From assembly GCA_025352225.1 (NCBI GenBank), contig JANXTT010000123.1, positions 1 to 61,903 of the forward strand: 61,903 nucleotides of DNA, given 5' to 3'. Below the pieces are notes generated by a model. That model did not search any database. It worked only from the letters and a program-made list of their open reading frames with translations, and was not told where the DNA came from. Each line of letters opens with the position of its first letter. Positions within the stretch are counted from its first letter, which is position 1. Below, one piece after another: positions 1 to 9,213 of this stretch. The position numbers and the translations under genes are program-made. The stretch comes from Mucilaginibacter sp. (lineage in GTDB: Bacteria > Bacteroidota > Bacteroidia > Sphingobacteriales > Sphingobacteriaceae).

Positions 1-1100
1 GTTGCAATACTGTTTGCTTTACCAGCTAACGACGCTACAATTGCAGCAGTTAAAGCGGCAAAAGCCAAACCTTTCATACCAACTGGCAACAGGTTAAGAA
101 TTGATGGATAAGCTTTATTTACATCTGTTGCACCGGTTGAAGTCAACATTTCAGTATGAAACATTCCTTTTTGGTACAATACATACGCTGCAATACCAGG
201 TATTACTACGATAACCGGCATCAGGATTTTTAAAAATGCCGCGAATAAAATACCACCACGGGCAGTTTTCAAATCGGCTCCTAACGCACGCTGAGTAATG
301 TATTGGTTACAACCCCAATAGTTAAGATTGGTAATCCACATCCCGCCTACCAGAACACTTAATCCCGGAAGATCCATATAATTTGGATTATCCTTTTTAA
401 ATATCATATGGAAGTGGTCGCTGGCTTGTACCGTTACTAGTTTCAAACCAGTTAAAACACCTGTCGTACCAGACTTTTCGCTCACTAAATTTAATGCGAT
501 GTAAGATGCAACCAAGCCACCCAGTATTAAAAAGAATACTTGTATAACATCAGTATAACCAATAACTTTCATTCCTCCTAAAGCGATAACTATAGAGAAA
601 ATAGCTAATAGTACTATACAAAGCAACACGCTTAAGCCAGATATACCACTTATAGCTAATGCTCCTAAATATAGGATAGACATTAAATTTACAACAATGT
701 ATAATAACAGCCAAAATATAGCCATAATCATAGCTACTGTACCGTTATACCGCTGATGTAAAAATTGCGGCATCGTAAAAATTTTGTTTTTAAGATAAAC
801 CGGGATAAAAAATACGGCAACAATTACCAGCGTAATAGCGGCCATAAACTCGTAGGAGCCAATAGCTAAGCCCATTTTAAAACCAGAACCACTCATGCCT
901 ATAAACTGTTCGGCAGAGATGTTTGATGCGATTAAGGATGAACCAATGGCCCACCATGTTAACGATCCTTCGGCTAAGAAGTAATCGTTTGATGTCGCGT
1001 TTACATTTTTTTTACGTTGGTAAACCCACCAGCCATATAAGGCAACGATTAAAAAGTAGACTAAAAATACCAGGTAATCCCCGGTTTGGAGTGTTTTCAT
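1..1100 (-). CDS. Sodium/sugar symporter (SSS family, vSGLT-like), C-terminus beyond window
   Basis: This inner-membrane transporter couples Na+ entry to sugar uptake; in this operon the substrate is most likely xylose. The ATG is at 1100 and about 366 codons are visible before the window edge, so the C-terminal third is missing. The N-terminus (MKTLQTGDYLVFLVYFLIVA) is the first membrane segment. It is followed by NISAEQFIGMSGSGFKMGLA and SYEFMAAITL, the segment typical of vSGLT-type symporters, and by GGMKVIGYTDVIQVFFLILG. Further hydrophobic segments and NLNYWGCNQYITQRALGA also match the family. It lies 42 bp downstream of xylA on the same strand, so it is probably the third gene of a xylB-xylA-transporter operon. 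Family assignment is firm; xylose specificity is inferred from context, since galactose or glucose are also family substrates. Confidence 0.9.
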   Translation of the reverse strand, partial: MKTLQTGDYLVFLVYFLIVALYGWWVYQRKKNVNATSNDYFLAEGSLTWWAIGSSLIASNISAEQFIGMSGSGFKMGLAIGSYEFMAAITLVIVAVFFIPVYLKNKIFTMPQFLHQRYNGTVAMIMAIFWLLLYIVVNLMSILYLGALAISGISGLSVLLCIVLLAIFSIVIALGGMKVIGYTDVIQVFFLILGGLVASYIALNLVSEKSGTTGVLTGLKLVTVQASDHFHMIFKKDNPNYMDLPGLSVLVGGMWITNLNYWGCNQYITQRALGADLKTARGGILFAAFLKILMPVIVVIPGIAAYVLYQKGMFHTEMLTSTGATDVNKAYPSILNLLPVGMKGLAFAALTAAIVASLAGKANSIA

Positions 1101-1142
1101 AATTTGAACTTAGGTTAAAGGCGTCAAGCCTACAATTATAAA

Positions 1143-2474
1143 TCAAATAAAATTGTTAATCAAGTTTTCTAAAAATTCTTGTTTGCCACTTTTTACAGCA
1201 GGTTCACCATTTTCGGCAGCGTAATTGCGCAAATCCTCTAATGTAAGTTCCCCATTCTCAAACGATTTCCCTTTGCCTGTGTCAAATGAGGAGTAACGTT
1301 CGGTGCGTATTTTTTTATAGTCTGATTTTTGCAGAATATTATCAGCAATAATTAATGCGCGTGCAAAAATGTCCATACCACCAATATGAGCATAAAACAA
1401 ATCAGCCGCATCGGTTGAGTTTCTGCGGATCTTGGCATCAAAATTAACACCGCCGCCTTGCAGGCCACCAGCGTCTAAAATAACGAGCATCGCTTCAACA
1501 ATTTCAGTAATATTGTTAGGGAACTGATCGGTATCCCAGCCATTTTGGTAATCGCCGCGGTTAGCATCAATTGAACCTAACATTCCCGCATCTGCCGCAA
1601 CTTGCAATTCGTGCTGAAAGGTATGTCCGGCTAATGTAGCGTGGTTAACCTCAATGTTCAGTTTAAAATCATTTAGCAGGTCGTACTGGCGTAAAAATCC
1701 AATAACCGTAGCCGAATCATAATCGTATTGATGTTTTGATGGCTCACATGGCTTAGGCTCAATAAAAAATGTTCCTTTAAAACCATTTTTACGTGCGTAA
1801 TCTTTTGCAGTATGTAAAAATTTAGCAAAATGCTCCTGCTCGCGTTTCATATCCGTATTTAACAAGGTCATATAACCTTCGCGGCCACCCCAAAACACGT
1901 AATTTTCGCCATTTAAGGCAATGGTTGCATCTAATGCCGCTTTTACCTGCGCGCCACCATGTGCCAATACCTGAAAATCCGGATTTGTAGCCGCGCCATT
2001 CATGTACCTGCGGTTAGAGAATAAGTTTGCAGTGCCCCAAAGTAGTTTAACACCACTAGCAGCCTGTTTTTGCTTGGCATAGTCAACTAATGCCTGCAAA
2101 CGTCTTTCGTTATCCGCAACATCGTTAGTATAATCAACCACATCCACATCATGAAAGCAATAATAAGGAAGGTTCATTTTAGTTAAAAACTCAAATGCTG
2201 CATCCATTTTATCTTTTGCTCTTTCCACAGCGTCGGTTTTAACATTCCAGGCGTGTAAATGCGTTGGCTCGCCAAACGGATCGCCGCCATTACCAACAAA
2301 TGAATGCCAGTAAGCTCCGGCAAAACGTAAATGTTCTTTAAGCGTTTTACCCGCTACCACCCTACTTTCGTCGTACCAACGGAATGCCATTGGGTTATTC
2401 GACTCAGGGCCTTCGTATTTAACCTGCCCTATCCCTTTAAAAAATTCTTTTTCACCTAAAACGATACTTGCCAT
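1143..2474 (-). CDS. xylA: Xylose isomerase
   Basis: Cytoplasmic TIM-barrel enzyme that converts D-xylose to D-xylulose, using two divalent metal ions. At 443 residues it has the length of the class II enzymes. Visible signatures are the catalytic His in FHDVDV (about residue 108), VFWGGREGY (about 193-201), the metal-ligand and lysine motif [14 protein letters not shown] (from about 238), and [13 protein letters not shown] near residue 340, which carries late metal ligands. The start ATG at 2474 gives the usual N-terminus, with a G-x-x-F-F-K-G-I-x-x-I/V-x-Y-E-G pattern. It sits 51 bp after xylB and 42 bp before the symporter, all on the minus strand, which fits one transcript. No missing catalytic residue was seen. 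Confidence 0.98.
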   Translation of the reverse strand: MASIVLGEKEFFKGIGQVKYEGPESNNPMAFRWYDESRVVAGKTLKEHLRFAGAYWHSFVGNGGDPFGEPTHLHAWNVKTDAVERAKDKMDAAFEFLTKMNLPYYCFHDVDVVDYTNDVADNERRLQALVDYAKQKQAASGVKLLWGTANLFSNRRYMNGAATNPDFQVLAHGGAQVKAALDATIALNGENYVFWGGREGYMTLLNTDMKREQEHFAKFLHTAKDYARKNGFKGTFFIEPKPCEPSKHQYDYDSATVIGFLRQYDLLNDFKLNIEVNHATLAGHTFQHELQVAADAGMLGSIDANRGDYQNGWDTDQFPNNITEIVEAMLVILDAGGLQGGGVNFDAKIRRNSTDAADLFYAHIGGMDIFARALIIADNILQKSDYKKIRTERYSSFDTGKGKSFENGELTLEDLRNYAAENGEPAVKSGKQEFLENLINNFI

Positions 2475-2525
2475 GTAATTTGTTATTTAATTATATTTTT
2501 TGTTATTAGTTATTTAGCTATAGAA

Positions 2526-4001
2526 CTACGTCAATTGCGTTTTTAAAATACTTTTCCAATCCTGATAAACAGGTTCGTATTGCTGATGCGACGGCTCAAT
2601 TAATTGCAGGGGCTTCATATTGCTAAATGCCTCCTTTGCAGATTTGTACAGGCCGCTGCCAATTCCTGCCCCAAGAGCCGCGCCCACACTGCCATCATTT
2701 TTATATAACTCTACCGGTACGCCTGTAGCATTTACAAAAGACTCGGTAAATAATTCGCTTAGAAATAAGTTAGCTTGCCCCGCCCGTATCACAGTAGGGT
2801 TCATCCCGTTCCCGCGCATAATATCTAACCCATAGCGGAAAGCAAAGGCTATGCCCTCTTGCACCGCTCTAAAAACATGTGCCTGAGTATGTACGTTTAA
2901 ATCGATGTTATAAAACTGGGCACCAATTACTTTGTTATTAAGCATCCGCTCAGCACCATTCCCAAACGGCAATATGCGCAAACCATTACTGCCTAACTTA
3001 ATTTGTTGTGCCTCGGCATTCATTTGCTGGTATGTAGTGCTGGCACCAAAAATGGTTTTGGTCCATCTGTTTAAACTACCGGCACCATTAATGCAAAGTA
3101 AAACGCCTAAACGCTGTTGCGCTGCTGTATGGTTAACGTGTGCAAATGTATTTACACGCGATTCTTTATCATAAGCTAAAACATCACTTACGCCATATAT
3201 AACACCAGAGGTACCCGCCGTTGCGGCCACTTCGCCAGGGTTTAATACATTTAATGACAGTGCATTATTTGGCTGGTCGCCGGCTTTATAAGTTATAGGG
3301 ATCCCTGATCGTAAATTCAATTTTGCAGCAACTAAAGGTTGCAGTTGGCCATGACCGGCAAATACCGGATTAATAGTTGGAAACAGCTCTTTATTAAACC
3401 CAAAATATTCAATTACTTCTTGGGATAACCGATTGCACAAAAAATCGTAAAAAACACCTTCAGAGAGCGCTGATGCCGATGTAGTTATTTCGCCGGTCAG
3501 TTTCATCGCAATAAAATCACCAGGAAGCATTATCTTATCTATTTGGGCATAAATTTCGGGCTCATTAGCTTTTACCCATGCCAATTTAGAGGCGGTAAAA
3601 TTCCCCGGAGAGTTTAACAAGTGACTTAAACAAACCTCGTGCCCAATGGCATCAAACGCTTTATTACCGATCTCAACCGCTCTGCTATCACACCATATAA
3701 TACTATCCCGCAAGCATTGTTGCTCTTTATTAACCAACACTAAACCATGCATCTGATAAGCTATGCCTATCGCGCTTATATCAAAAGAGTTAAAATCATT
3801 GTTCTTTTGCAGCAGCATTATTGCTTTTTGTACATGCTCCCACCACATATCAGGCGATTGCTCCGCCCAGCCGGGTTGTTTAGCTATAATAGCCGACTCT
3901 GTTTCGGGGTACTGCGCAGATGCTATACATTGCTGCGATTCCGCATCAACTACAGAAACTTTGATAGAAGAAGTACCGATATCAATACCAAGAAGTAACA
4001 T
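2526..4001 (-). CDS. xylB: Xylulokinase (FGGY family)
   Basis: ATP-dependent sugar kinase that phosphorylates D-xylulose to xylulose 5-phosphate, which enters the pentose phosphate pathway. The 491-aa length is normal for FGGY kinases. The N-terminal phosphate-binding loop LLLGIDIGTSSIKVSVVD is present. Substrate-side motifs include WCDSRA and AGDQPNNALSLNV, followed by the hinge and adenosine region TAGTSGVIYG and the late GAALGAGIGSGLY. It is the first gene of the minus-strand xyl operon and diverges from the LacI-type regulator across 160 bp that contain a predicted promoter and operator. Xylulokinase rather than another FGGY kinase is supported by direct linkage to xylA. Confidence 0.95.
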   Translation of the reverse strand: MLLLGIDIGTSSIKVSVVDAESQQCIASAQYPETESAIIAKQPGWAEQSPDMWWEHVQKAIMLLQKNNDFNSFDISAIGIAYQMHGLVLVNKEQQCLRDSIIWCDSRAVEIGNKAFDAIGHEVCLSHLLNSPGNFTASKLAWVKANEPEIYAQIDKIMLPGDFIAMKLTGEITTSASALSEGVFYDFLCNRLSQEVIEYFGFNKELFPTINPVFAGHGQLQPLVAAKLNLRSGIPITYKAGDQPNNALSLNVLNPGEVAATAGTSGVIYGVSDVLAYDKESRVNTFAHVNHTAAQQRLGVLLCINGAGSLNRWTKTIFGASTTYQQMNAEAQQIKLGSNGLRILPFGNGAERMLNNKVIGAQFYNIDLNVHTQAHVFRAVQEGIAFAFRYGLDIMRGNGMNPTVIRAGQANLFLSELFTESFVNATGVPVELYKNDGSVGAALGAGIGSGLYKSAKEAFSNMKPLQLIEPSHQQYEPVYQDWKSILKTQLT

Positions 4002-4062
4002 TTAATATGTGTTTAGATTTATAATGGCCCTTAGTGTTTATATTACACTAGTTAAGGAAGTA

Positions 4063-4090
4063 AAAATATAGAATAATTTTTAAAATGCAA
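4063..4090 (-). promoter_or_regulatory. Predicted xylB promoter (Bacteroidota type)
   Basis: On the minus strand, TTG (plus-strand caa at 4088-4090) is followed by 17 nt and then TATATTTT (plus 4063-4070). This approximates the Bacteroidota -33 TTG / -7 TAnnTTTG consensus, although the last base of the -7 box is T and the spacer is slightly short. Transcription would begin near 4058, leaving a leader of about 57 nt before the xylB ATG at 4001. The -33 element lies inside the LacI-type operator. Confidence 0.5.
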
Positions 4091-4099
4091 CCGATTGTA
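4086..4099. promoter_or_regulatory. Candidate LacI-family operator for the xyl operon
   Basis: TGCAACCGATTGTA has the CAAnCGnTTG core, centred on CpG, that is typical of LacI/GalR-family operators. The outermost T/A pair is also symmetric. It lies in the divergent xylB/regulator intergenic region and covers the predicted xylB -33 TTG, so binding should block RNA polymerase directly. A second dyad, TAGTGT-N7-ACACTA, lies at 4032-4050 inside the predicted xylB leader and could be a different site. Confidence 0.55.
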
Positions 4100-4161
4100 T
4101 TTTTTATTTTAAAAAATTATTTTTTTCATTAAGTTTATGACCTGCAATTAAGTTGTTTTTG

Positions 4162-5220
4162 ATGAAAAATAAAGAGATAACTATTTATGATATAGCCCGC
4201 GAGTTAGGGATTTCTCCTGCTACGGTTAGCCGTGGTTTAAGAGATCATCCCGCTATAAACCGTAAAACTAAAAAACGGATATTAGACATGGCTAAAGAGA
4301 TGGGGTATCGTTCTAATACTTTTGCCAGTAATTTACGACTAAAACGAACAAATACCATCGGTGTTATCGTTCATCGGCTTGACAGCTTTTTTGTAGCATC
4401 TGTTTTAGCCGGAATGGAAAAAGTAGCCAGCGAATCGGGCTATAACCTTATTATAACACAATCGCTGGAAAACGTATCTAAAGAGATTGCAAACGCTGAC
4501 ACTATGTTTAATAGCCGGGTTGATGGTTTAATGGTTTCGCTGGCATACGATACGGAGAATATAGACCATTTTGAAGTTTTTATAGAGAAGGGCATTCCTT
4601 TATTATTTTTTGATAGGGTATTTCAGCATAAAAATTGCCCCTCGGTTGTTATTGATAATTTTAAAGCCGCCTACCAGATTACTTCGCATTTAATTGACCA
4701 GGGTTGCATAAAAATTGCGCATGTTACCGGCGATTTGAAACGAAATGTTTATTCGGAACGCTTTGCAGGATATAAAAAAGCGCTAGAGGACGGGGGCCTA
4801 AAATACACTAACGACCTGCTGATTATCAACTACCTCAATGAACATATTGGCCCAAACGTTGATGCCGCAAAACAAATTTTAGCCATGAAACCCATGCCCG
4901 ACGGGGTGTTTATTACCAATGATGCCTTTGCAGCCTATTGCATGCGTGAGCTTAAACTGGCAGGCCTTGCAATACCTCAGGACATCGCCATAGCAGGTTT
5001 TAATAACGACCCCATATCCGGTTTGGTGGAACCTAACTTAACAACCATTAATTATCCCAGTTACGAAATGGGCGAAGTAGCGGCCAGAACGCTGATAAAC
5101 CATTTAAAGGGGTCATCAAATATGATGTTGACCGACGCGATTATCCTCAAATCAGAACTTATTATAAGAGCGTCATCAATAAAAAAACCAGCCAGTTCAC
5201 AACTTGTTGTAATTCATTAA
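4162..5220 (+). CDS. LacI/GalR-family transcriptional regulator, probable xyl regulator
   Basis: DNA-binding repressor with an N-terminal helix-turn-helix (IYDIARELGISPATVSRGL, about residues 6-24) and the hinge helix region ending near residue 60. The periplasmic-binding-protein-like effector domain follows (TIGVIVHRLDSFFVASVLAG onward, ending with ELIIRASS). I place the start at the ATG at 4162, giving 352 aa; an in-frame TTG at 4153 would add three residues but has no advantage. It diverges from xylB, and the gap contains a LacI-type CAAnCGnTTG operator. This makes local control of xylose genes the simplest role. The effector (xylose or xylulose) is inferred. Confidence 0.93.
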   Translation: MKNKEITIYDIARELGISPATVSRGLRDHPAINRKTKKRILDMAKEMGYRSNTFASNLRLKRTNTIGVIVHRLDSFFVASVLAGMEKVASESGYNLIITQSLENVSKEIANADTMFNSRVDGLMVSLAYDTENIDHFEVFIEKGIPLLFFDRVFQHKNCPSVVIDNFKAAYQITSHLIDQGCIKIAHVTGDLKRNVYSERFAGYKKALEDGGLKYTNDLLIINYLNEHIGPNVDAAKQILAMKPMPDGVFITNDAFAAYCMRELKLAGLAIPQDIAIAGFNNDPISGLVEPNLTTINYPSYEMGEVAARTLINHLKGSSNMMLTDAIILKSELIIRASSIKKPASSQLVVIH

Positions 5221-5239
5221 TATTACACAGGTATTTTTA

Positions 5240-5247
5240 TAAATTTG
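5240..5247 (+). promoter_or_regulatory. -7 box upstream of the aspartate kinase gene
   Basis: TAAATTTG matches the Bacteroidota -7 consensus TAnnTTTG exactly. It lies 43 nt before the ATG at 5290 and 20 nt after the regulator stop codon. No good -33 TTG is seen at the usual 19-20 nt spacing, so the aspartate kinase may have its own weak or activator-dependent promoter. Confidence 0.4.
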
Positions 5248-5289
5248 CCCCCCTGATCGGGTCGTTCCCGGCACTATTATTATATTAAG

Positions 5290-6669
5290 ATGTTAACAGT
5301 AGAAAAAATTGGCGGCACATCCATGAGTGCCTTGCAGGATGTCATAAACAATATCATATTATTTGAAAAATCTGGCGATGAATTGTATAACCGGATCTTT
5401 GTTGTGTCTGCTTTCTCGGGTGTAACCAATTTGCTCCTTGAGAACAAAAAAACAGGCGAGCCTGGCGTATACCATCGTATAGTTCAATATCAGGAGTTTG
5501 GTGAGGCTATAGATGACCTTATACTTAAACTGCAAGCCATTAATAAAAAATATATCAACCTGGGCCTTGATCTTACCGCTGCCGACCAATTTATTGAGAA
5601 ACGCATAAGGGACGCACAACAATATCTTGACAATCTGGCCAATATATTAACATCAGGATATGTTAGTAAAGAGGGTATTTTACAGGCCGCGCGCGAAATA
5701 TTAGCCTCAATAGGCGAGAGCCATTCGGCATTTGTATTTACAAATATTCTGCAAAACATGGGAATCAATGCCACGTTTATTGACTTGAGCGGTTTCCACG
5801 ATCATCAATCATTTACCATTGATGAACGAATAAAACACACTTTCGGTAATATTGCGTTTGATAAAACCATATGCATTGTAACTGGCTATGCCAAAGGTAC
5901 CGAAGGCATTATGCGCGAGTTTGACAGAGGTTATTCTGAAGTAACTTTTTGCAAAATTGCCGTAGCGGTAAACCCAGCCGAAGCTATTATACATAAAGAA
6001 TACCATTTATGCTCGGCAGACCCGGTATTGGTTGGCATTGATAATTGTATCCCTGTTGGTTTTACTAATTATGATGTTGCCGATCAACTTGCAGATGTGG
6101 GGATGGAGGCTATTCATCCTAAAGCATCAAAACCGTTAGAAATTAACAACATTAACCTGCGCATCAAAAACACTTTTGAACCCGAACACCCGGGTACATT
6201 GATCACCAAAGATTATGTCTCGACTGATAAACGCGTTGAAATTATAACTGGAACTACCAAATTGTTGATGATTGATATTTACGACCCGCTAATGGTGGGC
6301 AATGTGGGATCTGATTATCAGATAATGCAGGTATTTTATAATCTTGGCATAAGTTATAATTTTAAAGCTACAAGTGCCAATAGTATCTCGATAGTGATTT
6401 GGGAAAAAGATTTTAACAGCCAATTGATAGAAGAGCTACAAGAAAAGTTTGAAAAAATTACCGTTGAAAAAATAGCTATGGTATGCCTTATTGGTTCAAA
6501 TATAGATCAACCCGGGCTGTTAGCAAAGTCGGCAGGGGCGTTAGCCGCTCATGGAATCAATATTAAAAGTGCAGGGGTGTCTTTAAGAAAAGTAAACATC
6601 CAGTTTTTGGTTGCACCCGAAGATTTCGACAATGCTATTATTGCTTTAAATCATGTTATGATATCTTAA
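5290..6669 (+). CDS. lysC: Aspartate kinase (divergent Bacteroidota type)
   Basis: Catalyses phosphorylation of aspartate, the entry step to lysine, threonine and methionine. The 459-aa protein starts with the nucleotide-binding signature in altered form (VEKIGGTSM rather than KFGGTSV). It continues with FVVSAFSGVTNLLL, then ASIGESHSAFVFTNIL, the substrate region VTGYAKGTEGIMREFDRGYSEVT reduced here to TEGIMREFDRGYS, and the late MEAIHPKASKPLEI. The C-terminal 150 residues contain two ACT-like segments (from about 310 and from about 390, ending MVCLIGSNIDQPGLLAKSAG), which suggests amino-acid feedback control. No homoserine dehydrogenase domain is attached. The start ATG is at 5290. It is not operonic with the regulator before it by function. 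It could be a paralogue rather than the sole aspartate kinase. Confidence 0.8.
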   Translation: MLTVEKIGGTSMSALQDVINNIILFEKSGDELYNRIFVVSAFSGVTNLLLENKKTGEPGVYHRIVQYQEFGEAIDDLILKLQAINKKYINLGLDLTAADQFIEKRIRDAQQYLDNLANILTSGYVSKEGILQAAREILASIGESHSAFVFTNILQNMGINATFIDLSGFHDHQSFTIDERIKHTFGNIAFDKTICIVTGYAKGTEGIMREFDRGYSEVTFCKIAVAVNPAEAIIHKEYHLCSADPVLVGIDNCIPVGFTNYDVADQLADVGMEAIHPKASKPLEINNINLRIKNTFEPEHPGTLITKDYVSTDKRVEIITGTTKLLMIDIYDPLMVGNVGSDYQIMQVFYNLGISYNFKATSANSISIVIWEKDFNSQLIEELQEKFEKITVEKIAMVCLIGSNIDQPGLLAKSAGALAAHGINIKSAGVSLRKVNIQFLVAPEDFDNAIIALNHVMIS

Positions 6670-6731
6670 ATATTTGATATATTCTTTTTACCAATATGCA
6701 ATTACCTAACATTAAATTAACATCAAAAATC

Positions 6732-6739
6732 TACCTTTG
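6732..6739 (+). promoter_or_regulatory. -7 box of the phosphate transport pair
   Basis: TACCTTTG is an exact TAnnTTTG match, 29 nt before the ATG at 6769. The predicted start of transcription near 6743 leaves a leader of about 25 nt. No clear -33 TTG is present, and I do not see a convincing Pho-box-like repeat in the 99-bp gap. Confidence 0.45.
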
Positions 6740-6768
6740 TATATAAGTTTTTATTTAAACTCCGGCAA

Positions 6769-7419
6769 ATGTCCCTAAATAGTATTTTTCAATATTTTGT
6801 TCCTAAAGACAGGAAAGTTTTTTTTCCATTATTTGAGCAAGCGGCAAATAATGTTGTTGCCATAGCAACCGTACTGGTTGAAACAGTTAATTCTAACAAT
6901 GCCGCTACACGTGATGAATTATATAAAAAAATTGACAAGCTTGAAAACGTTGGTGACGAGCTAACCCACCAGATCTACTTAGAATTAGGCAAGAACTTTA
7001 TTACTCCATTTGACCGAGAAGATATTCATGCGCTGGCTACAGCCATAGATGATATTGCAGATAATATTCAGGGTGCTGCTAACCGCATGAACCTCTACAG
7101 TATAGAAGAGTTTACCGTACCCATCCGCAAACTGGCCGACCTGATATTACAAGCCAGTATTGATATGGAGAAAGCAGTAAAAGAGTTAAAGGATTTGAAA
7201 AATGTACGCAATATAGCTGATTCATGCATCCGAATAAATAGTATAGAGAACCAGGCAGATTATGTATTTGACCGTGCCGTTGCCGACCTGTTTCTATATG
7301 AAAAAGATGCCATCAGGTTAATTAAATACAAAGAGATATTAGCCACGCTTGAAAACGCTACAGATATGTGCGAGGACGCGGCCAACGTTATGGAAACCAT
7401 TTTAGTTAAAAACGCATAA
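6769..7419 (+). CDS. DUF47 (PhoU-like) Pit accessory protein
   Basis: A 216-residue, all-helical cytoplasmic protein of the DUF47/PhoU-like family, commonly encoded next to PiT phosphate permeases and thought to modulate them. Typical features are the N-terminal DRKVFFPLFEQAANNVVAIA, the metal-binding-type segment FITPFDREDIHALATAIDDI (about 77-96), and the second repeat ending YKEILATLENATDMCEDAAN. It ends two bases before the start of the permease gene, so the two are almost certainly cotranscribed and probably translationally coupled. Confidence 0.93.
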   Translation: MSLNSIFQYFVPKDRKVFFPLFEQAANNVVAIATVLVETVNSNNAATRDELYKKIDKLENVGDELTHQIYLELGKNFITPFDREDIHALATAIDDIADNIQGAANRMNLYSIEEFTVPIRKLADLILQASIDMEKAVKELKDLKNVRNIADSCIRINSIENQADYVFDRAVADLFLYEKDAIRLIKYKEILATLENATDMCEDAANVMETILVKNA

Positions 7420-7420
7420 T

Positions 7421-8422
7421 ATGGCATTATTGGTTCTTGTTATCGCATTAGCTATCATATTCGATTTTATAAATGGCTTTCACGATGCGGCAAACTCCAT
7501 TGCAACAATAGTATCCACTAAAGTTTTAACCCCTTTTATGGCTGTACTTTGGGCCGCCGCATTCAATTTCTTAGCCTATTTTTTGATCAAAGAACATAAG
7601 GTTGCCAATACTGTAGCCAAAACAGTGCTTGAAAGTTTTATTACGTTGCATGTGCTATTAGCCGGTTTAATAGCTGCAATTACCTGGAACCTTATCACCT
7701 GGTGGTTTGGCATCCCATCGAGCTCATCACATACGCTAATAGGGGGCTTTGCAGGTGCGGGAATGACCAATGCCGTATTTATGGGGCAAAATGCCATGAG
7801 TGCTATTAATATGGCCCCAATCATAAAGATTGTGATCTTTATATTTTTAGCTCCAATTATTGGTAGCATTATAGGGTATCTTATTAATGTGGCTATTTTG
7901 CATATTTGCAAAAATGCTCGCCCTTCACGAGCCGATACCTGGTTCAAAAGGCTTCAATTGGTTTCATCAGGCGCATTAAGCTTTGCGCATGGTGGTAACG
8001 ATGCCCAAAAAGTAATGGGGATAATATATGTGGCCCTGATATCTGCCCACCAAATTAACAAAGGCGCATCAATGCCCGGGTGGATTCCCCTTACCTGTTA
8101 CACCGCCATCGCTTTGGGTACAATGTCTGGCGGATGGAAAATTGTTAAAACGATGGGCTCTAAAATAACCAAGATAACAGCCTTAGAAGGCGTTAGTGCC
8201 GAGACCGCTGGTGCTGTTACTTTATTTATTACCGAGCAATTTGGTATACCCGTATCTACAACCCATACTATAACCGGTTCTATTATAGGTGTTGGTTTAA
8301 CTAATAGGGTATCTGCCGTAAGATGGGGCGTAACCATAAACCTCATCTGGGCGTGGGTTATCACTATCCCTATTTCGGCATTAATAGCCGCGGTTGTGTT
8401 TGCTTTAGTGCGTGCCTTTTAA
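7421..8422 (+). CDS. pit: PiT-family inorganic phosphate permease
   Basis: Inner-membrane low-affinity transporter for phosphate (usually as a metal-phosphate complex) driven by H+ or Na+. The 333-aa protein shows the internal duplication of the family. The first repeat has GFHDAANSIATIVSTKVLTP near residues 19-38. The second begins at SFAHGGNDAQKVMGIIYVAL (about 187-206). PSSSSHTLIGGFAGAG and PVSTTHTITGSIIGVG are the paired loop motifs. About ten membrane segments are visible. It directly follows the DUF47 gene. Compared with E. coli PitA it is short, as is usual for the compact PiT proteins linked to DUF47. Confidence 0.96.
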   Translation: MALLVLVIALAIIFDFINGFHDAANSIATIVSTKVLTPFMAVLWAAAFNFLAYFLIKEHKVANTVAKTVLESFITLHVLLAGLIAAITWNLITWWFGIPSSSSHTLIGGFAGAGMTNAVFMGQNAMSAINMAPIIKIVIFIFLAPIIGSIIGYLINVAILHICKNARPSRADTWFKRLQLVSSGALSFAHGGNDAQKVMGIIYVALISAHQINKGASMPGWIPLTCYTAIALGTMSGGWKIVKTMGSKITKITALEGVSAETAGAVTLFITEQFGIPVSTTHTITGSIIGVGLTNRVSAVRWGVTINLIWAWVITIPISALIAAVVFALVRAF

Positions 8423-8471
8423 TTATTCAAACTAAAGTGTTTTCTATTTGTAATGTTATATAAATAGTCAA

Positions 8472-9209
8472 ATGAAAATTTTCCGCTTATTAATACTCGT
8501 TCCCACAATATTTATAATGACCAGTTGTGATACGCTTAACCAGGTTTCGCAGGTTATGGGGCAACAAACTGTTGGGGGTACGCCTACCACATTTGAGATC
8601 AATAACGGTTTAAAACAGGCATTAGAGTTTGGGGCCACCAAAAGTTCAGACAAGTTATCCGCCATAGATGGTTTTTTTACTAACGCTGCTATAAAACTAC
8701 TTTTTCCGCCAGAGGCCCAAAAAGTTGAAAGAACATTAAGATCCATTGGCCTAAATAACCTTTGCGATAATGTAATACTATCACTCAACCGCGCAGCAGA
8801 AGATGCCGCTGGACAAGCTAAACCGATATTTATCAACGCTGTTAAACAGATGACCCTGCAGGATGTTACAAACATTCTTTTGGGCAATAACGATGCCGCT
8901 ACGCAATACTTTAAACGAACGACTACGGCTTCGTTAGCCGATAAATTTAGGCCGGTAGTACAGAACAGCTTAAATAAAGTTGGTGCTACCCGGTATTATA
9001 ACGACGTTGCGCTCAACTATAATAAAGTGCCTTTTGTAACAAAAATAAATCCGGACATTAGTGACTATGTTACCCAGAAAGCAATCGAGGGGCTGTTTGT
9101 AGAAATTGCCGCCGAAGAAATAAATATCCGTCAAAATTTATCTGCACGCTCAACTTCTTTATTACAAAAGGTTTTTGCTTACGCGGACAGAAATAAAAGA
9201 AGTTATTAA
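8472..9209 (+). CDS. DUF4197 family lipoprotein
   Basis: A 245-aa exported protein. The N-terminus is a short positively charged and hydrophobic signal ending in the lipobox MTSC (Cys about residue 19), so it should be lipid-anchored. The body matches the DUF4197 pattern: GLKQALEFGATKSSDKLS, DGFFTNAAIKLLFPPEAQKV, a helical stretch with LNRAAEDAAGQAKPIFINAV, and the strongly conserved AATQYFKRTTTASLADKF. Molecular function is unknown. It stands alone 50 bp after the permease gene and converges with the biotin carrier gene, with a gap of only 4 bp. Confidence 0.88.
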   Translation: MKIFRLLILVPTIFIMTSCDTLNQVSQVMGQQTVGGTPTTFEINNGLKQALEFGATKSSDKLSAIDGFFTNAAIKLLFPPEAQKVERTLRSIGLNNLCDNVILSLNRAAEDAAGQAKPIFINAVKQMTLQDVTNILLGNNDAATQYFKRTTTASLADKFRPVVQNSLNKVGATRYYNDVALNYNKVPFVTKINPDISDYVTQKAIEGLFVEIAAEEINIRQNLSARSTSLLQKVFAYADRNKRSY

Positions 9210-9213
9210 TCTT

